From assembly GCA_020853575.1 (NCBI GenBank), contig JADYYP010000075.1:62001-126000 (forward strand): a stretch of DNA of 64,000 bases. Direction: 5' to 3'. A program made the position numbers and the translations under genes. Source of the stretch: Planctomycetota bacterium (GTDB taxonomy: Bacteria > Planctomycetota > UBA1135 > GCA-002686595). The stretch's first letter is position 1, and the number at the start of each line of letters is the position of its first letter. The notes beneath the pieces were generated by a model, which made no database searches, was not told the DNA's origin, and saw only the letters and a list, made by a program, of their open reading frames with translations. This document shows, in pieces, positions 61,206 to 64,000 of the stretch.

Positions 61206-62468
61206 TCAGCCTGGGCACCAGCCCTCTGCCGCGCACATGGCGAGCACATGGCGATACTCGCGCTCGAGGCCGTCGACCAGCTCGCCGCTGCCCCGGGCCT
61301 CGCGCGGCAACACATCCCATGTGTAGGTCTCGATCTCGACGTGCAGCTCGTGCGCTCCCCACAGCGCGGGCGCGCGCAGCTCCTCCCGCAGAACGCGGTC
61401 GGCGTAGTCGCGAGTGGTCGACAAACCGCTGCCGGCGAGCGCCTCGAGATCCACGGGCACGTGGAAGTGGCAGCGCCATTCGCTGCAGTCGTGCCAAGCC
61501 GAGCGCGGGTCGGCCCAGGCCTCTCGCAGCTCGGGCAGGTCGCCGGCGCGAGCAACGGCGTCGGGTCCCTGACCGGTGACCTGGTGGAGGTAGCGCGGGT
61601 CGTCCAGATCGAACAGCGCGCGCCGGCCGAAGTCGTTGCCGGAGGGATCGTGGACCGAGAGCGCGCTAGTGAACTGCAATTTGCCCACGCCGGCGCCCGA
61701 CATCGCGAGCGATTGGAGCGAGCTCACGCTCAGATCCTCGTACTCGACCGCTGCATGGCAGGTGTCCAGGCACAGCCCGAGATGGCGCGCGATGGCGGCC
61801 GAGGACTCGCTCTGGGAGCGCCGCAGCTCGCGCTCCGCGTCGAAGATCAAGCGCAGTTCGAGCAGCGATTCGACCAGCGCGCGCGGCTCGGGCTCGAGCG
61901 CGAGCACCAGACGCGTGCCCCAGTCGCGCTCGAGACGCGCGAAGGCGATCGCGCTCGCAACCCAGTTGGCGAAGGCGCGCCGACATGCATCGCCGCGTTC
62001 GGACGGTGGCACGGCGGAGGAGTGCGCACCGGTGTGCGTGCTGATGGACACGTGCCGCTCACTTCCACTGCAGCGCCCGAGCCGGGCGGCGAGTTGTGCC
62101 ACGTCGAGCGTGTACTGCAAACGCTGTTCGGTGAACCATGTCGGCTCGAACACGCGCGCCTTCAAACCTACGGCGTCGAAGTCACCGGAGGGGAAGGCGT
62201 TGTAGGTGAACGGATCGAGACCGAAACTCTCGAGGAAGTTGCGCAGCCGGTCGAACTGGCTGGCGTCACTGGCCAGCTCGCGCGCGAGCTTCGCCGGCAA
62301 GTACATGCCGACGCCAAACTCGGCAGCGTTGCTCAACCGCTCGCGCAGGGGCAACGTGATGCGTCGCAGCCCCTTCAGGTACTGGTCCAGATCGCCAGCC
62401 GGATGCAGATTCAGACAGTAGGCCAGTCGAACGGACCGACCGGGATGGTCACGGTGGACTAGGCGCAC
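61206..62468 (-). CDS. eboE: EboE metabolite-traffic protein, sugar-isomerase-like TIM barrel
   Basis: This is a 420-residue protein of the EboE family. The typical start appears as VRLAYCLNLHPAGDLDQYL near residue 13, followed by GVGMYLPAKLARELA, LDPFTYNAFPSGDF, YTLDVAQLAARL, VLALEPEPRAL, LGLCLDTCHAAVEYEDL and FHVPVDLEAL, all in family order and belonging to a xylose-isomerase-like TIM barrel with His and Glu/Asp metal ligands. The GTG start is at 62468. It lies 12 nt downstream of a Trm112-like gene, not near eboA and eboB (16-17.8 kb), so the Ebo set is split in this genome. Confidence 0.88.
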   Translation of the reverse strand: MRLVHRDHPGRSVRLAYCLNLHPAGDLDQYLKGLRRITLPLRERLSNAAEFGVGMYLPAKLARELASDASQFDRLRNFLESFGLDPFTYNAFPSGDFDAVGLKARVFEPTWFTEQRLQYTLDVAQLAARLGRCSGSERHVSISTHTGAHSSAVPPSERGDACRRAFANWVASAIAFARLERDWGTRLVLALEPEPRALVESLLELRLIFDAERELRRSQSESSAAIARHLGLCLDTCHAAVEYEDLSVSSLQSLAMSGAGVGKLQFTSALSVHDPSGNDFGRRALFDLDDPRYLHQVTGQGPDAVARAGDLPELREAWADPRSAWHDCSEWRCHFHVPVDLEALAGSGLSTTRDYADRVLREELRAPALWGAHELHVEIETYTWDVLPREARGSGELVDGLEREYRHVLAMCAAEGWCPG

Positions 62469-62480
62469 GTCGACTCGCGC

Positions 62481-62753
62481 TCAGCGCGCACCCTGCGCGC
62501 CGAGTTCGGCCAACACTAGACCCTCGTCCACGAGCAGCACCGGAATCCCGTCGCGGATCGGATACACCACGCAGCGATCGTCTCGCACCAGCGCTTCGCT
62601 CAACGCGTCGGCAACCGGCTTGCCTCCGCGGTTCTTCGCCGAGCCACTCTGGATCGCGCGGTTGACGCGCTCGAGCAGCGCCGCGTCCGCCAGGACGAGC
62701 GATTGGTGCGTCTCGGGACAGGCGAGGATCTGGAGCAGGTCTTTGTCGATCAC
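62481..62753 (-). CDS. Trm112-like small protein
   Basis: This is a 90-residue protein, starting at GTG 62753 (VIDKDLLQILACPETHQSLV) and ending CVVYPIRDGIPVLLVDEGLVL. This order is the Trm112/YcaR family, small zinc-ribbon-like proteins that support methyltransferases. The family CPxCK and second pair are reduced here: one Cys in each half is replaced (CPETH and DRC), so zinc binding may be lost. About 25 extra residues sit in the middle (SGSAKNRGGKPVADALSEAL). It is probably cotranscribed with eboE. Confidence 0.78.
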   Translation of the reverse strand: MIDKDLLQILACPETHQSLVLADAALLERVNRAIQSGSAKNRGGKPVADALSEALVRDDRCVVYPIRDGIPVLLVDEGLVLAELGAQGAR

Positions 62754-62889
62754 GGCGTTGCGGAGCGCGACACGCGCGCAGACGGGCTGGTGTACTCGAC
62801 CATCGCGCGAGCGACAAGAACGGATCGCACCGAAGCGCGGCGCGTGCGTTGACACGCGCCCAGAGCACGTGCTCGACTGCCCCGCCGTG
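62754..62889. promoter_or_regulatory. Divergent gap between the Trm112-like gene and the exported protein gene
   Basis: These 136 bp hold the promoters of the eboE-Trm112 unit and the divergent exported protein by position. No boxes or strong repeats are seen. Confidence 0.3.
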
Positions 62890-63909
62890 ATGCTCCTCCC
62901 TTTGCTCCTGGGCGCCCTGCGCGTGCAGGCTCCCGAATTGCACCTGCCCGACGGGCCCGCGGGGAGGGCCTGGAGCGCGCGCGGCCCGGACGTGCGCGCC
63001 GCATCGATTCCACCCGAGATCCAGTCGCTGGCGCGCCCCTCGGCCTGGAACGAGCGCGAAACGTGGCTGCGCTGGTCGGCGGATCTGAAGATCGTGCAGG
63101 ACCGCGGCCCCGACGTCGAGCTCGCGCGCGTGCGTCTGGCGCTCGCAGCCTTGTCGCAAGGACGCAGTGAGGACGCGTGGGAACACTTCGCGGCGCTGGG
63201 CCAGGCGCCACAGTGGATGGACGCGTTGGTCCCCTACTTGGTTTTCGGTGGTCCCACGCGCGAGTTCGCCGACGGCGCGCTGATCGCACCGAGTTTTCCG
63301 CCGTTGGGTGGTCCGGCGCGTGAACGTACGCTCGGGCTCGGACGTCTCGAACAGCGCGAGCTGCGCTGGACGGGAGTGAAGATCGGCCCGGCCGTGGTCG
63401 ACGTGCGCATCGCGATGGAGTACGACGGTGTGCAGCTCGAGTTCGAGCACAAGTCCGGCGGTACGGCGCAAGTCGCGGTCGTGATGCCCGAGCCGCTCGA
63501 CTTCGAGTTGACCAGCGTGTACGTCGACTGGGAGCGCGAGCCACAGGCCGCGGGACCTCACCAGGTGACGCTCTCAGCGGAAGTGCCGTTGATGTCGGTC
63601 TACGCGCGCTGCAAGCCCGTCCAACTGCTGTGGCCCATGACGCTTCCCAGCGAGCTCGAAGCGCGCGCCCGCGAGCATGGATTCGAAGTGCTCGTCGCTG
63701 CCAGCGAGGCGTCGAGCCCGCGTGCCTTGGGCTTTGCGGATGCACTCCAAGCGCTGACGGGCGTGCCGGCGCGCGTCAGCTCCGAGGGCGACGCGCGAGA
63801 GAGCGCTGCGTGGCACGGAGTGACGCTGGACTTCGCGCGGGGGCCGGAGCGCGTGCGCAAGTTCCGCACGTTGCTTTCGCAGTTGGAGCGCTTCGCTCTC
63901 GAGCGCTAG
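62890..63909 (+). CDS. Exported protein of unknown function
   Basis: This is a 339-residue protein with a hydrophobic N-terminus (MLLPLLLGALRVQAPELHL) and no obvious lipobox. Residues about 30-120 are mixed helices (ARVRLALAALSQGRSEDAW is TPR-like), and about 140-250 is a beta-rich part (ELRWTGVKIGPAVVDVRIAM, DFELTSVYVDWEREPQAAG). No motif recognised. ATG at 62890 or GTG at 62887 are both possible. It lies just before the peptidase gene at the right edge. Confidence 0.65.
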   Translation: MLLPLLLGALRVQAPELHLPDGPAGRAWSARGPDVRAASIPPEIQSLARPSAWNERETWLRWSADLKIVQDRGPDVELARVRLALAALSQGRSEDAWEHFAALGQAPQWMDALVPYLVFGGPTREFADGALIAPSFPPLGGPARERTLGLGRLEQRELRWTGVKIGPAVVDVRIAMEYDGVQLEFEHKSGGTAQVAVVMPEPLDFELTSVYVDWEREPQAAGPHQVTLSAEVPLMSVYARCKPVQLLWPMTLPSELEARAREHGFEVLVAASEASSPRALGFADALQALTGVPARVSSEGDARESAAWHGVTLDFARGPERVRKFRTLLSQLERFALER

Positions 63910-63918
63910 GCTCGCGCC

Positions 63919-64000
63919 ATGGCGATCCACCCGATGTTCCGCTCTCACCGCGAGCGCCTGCTCACCGAACTCGATCGCCGCGGAGCCGCGGCCGTGCTAC
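63919..64000 (+). CDS. Start of a probable aminopeptidase P (Xaa-Pro) family gene (3' truncated)
   Basis: Only 27 residues are visible (MAIHPMFRSHRERLLTELDR and a GAAAVL end) before the window stops. The FRSHRERLL...GAAAVL pattern is that of the beginning of aminopeptidase P/creatinase N-terminal domains. No catalytic residue is in view, so the call is tentative. Confidence 0.4.
   Translation, partial: MAIHPMFRSHRERLLTELDRRGAAAVL

Overview
The window is a very GC-rich bacterial chromosome segment, densely packed with about 58 protein genes, one tRNA and almost no mobile DNA. The gene content points to a planctomycete-like bacterium (Planctomycetota). The main signs are two tandem Ser/Thr kinases with N-terminal helical leader, long kinase insert, transmembrane helix and TPR tail next to an ECF-type sigma factor; sulfatase-fold proteins; Ebo metabolite-traffic genes; a minimal type II secretion operon; and many exported HEAT, coiled-coil and beta-helix proteins. 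The phylum is an inference from protein style, since no rRNA gene is present.

Layout. 0-0.9 kb: the end of an exported protein and a MORN-type protein. 0.9-5.4 kb (minus): an ABC-2 exporter (ATPase plus two permeases), a sulfatase-fold pseudoenzyme and a PTPS/QueD-family protein. 5.4-13.3 kb (minus): seven tightly overlapping type II secretion/type IV pilus-like genes (L/M/C-like, D, E, F, G). A second prepilin, an FkbM methyltransferase and an amidohydrolase follow on the plus strand (13.5-16 kb). 16-19.8 kb (minus): coiled-coil lipoprotein, exported terpene-cyclase-fold protein, EboA and EboB. 20-27.3 kb (plus): P5C dehydrogenase, malate synthase and isocitrate lyase (glyoxylate bypass), then a UPF0261/Tm-1-like protein, a PEP-hydrolase-family protein and a cupin. 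27.3-31.8 kb (minus): an MFS transporter, a lipoprotein and a beta-helix/PA14 protein.

32-39.4 kb: quinolinate synthase, a second sulfatase-fold pseudoenzyme, an unusually hairpin-rich intergenic region, RlmN, an aldo/keto reductase and an S46 dipeptidyl peptidase. 39.5-45.4 kb: two paralogous kinases meeting a convergent ECF sigma gene. 45.4-51.7 kb: a cyclase-family lipoprotein with a degenerate metal motif, a Rieske protein, an RmlC-type epimerase, a sulfotransferase, a CocE-type hydrolase, a HEAT-repeat protein and a GT2 glycosyltransferase. 51.7-58.6 kb (minus): XseA, three uncharacterised exported proteins, PabB and an MFS exporter. 58.7-64 kb: a small coiled-coil protein, a DUF2203 protein, a XerC/D-type recombinase, a 143-bp direct repeat that runs into tRNA-Glu(UUC), EboE with a Trm112-like gene, an exported protein and the start of a probable aminopeptidase P.

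The most notable points are these. Ebo genes are split over two loci 45 kb apart, one in an operon with an exported terpene-cyclase-fold protein. Two independent sulfatase-fold proteins have lost their metal ligands. The operon pseudopilin appears to carry a duplicated head domain. A tandem repeat contains the 3' end of tRNA-Glu beside a tyrosine recombinase gene.
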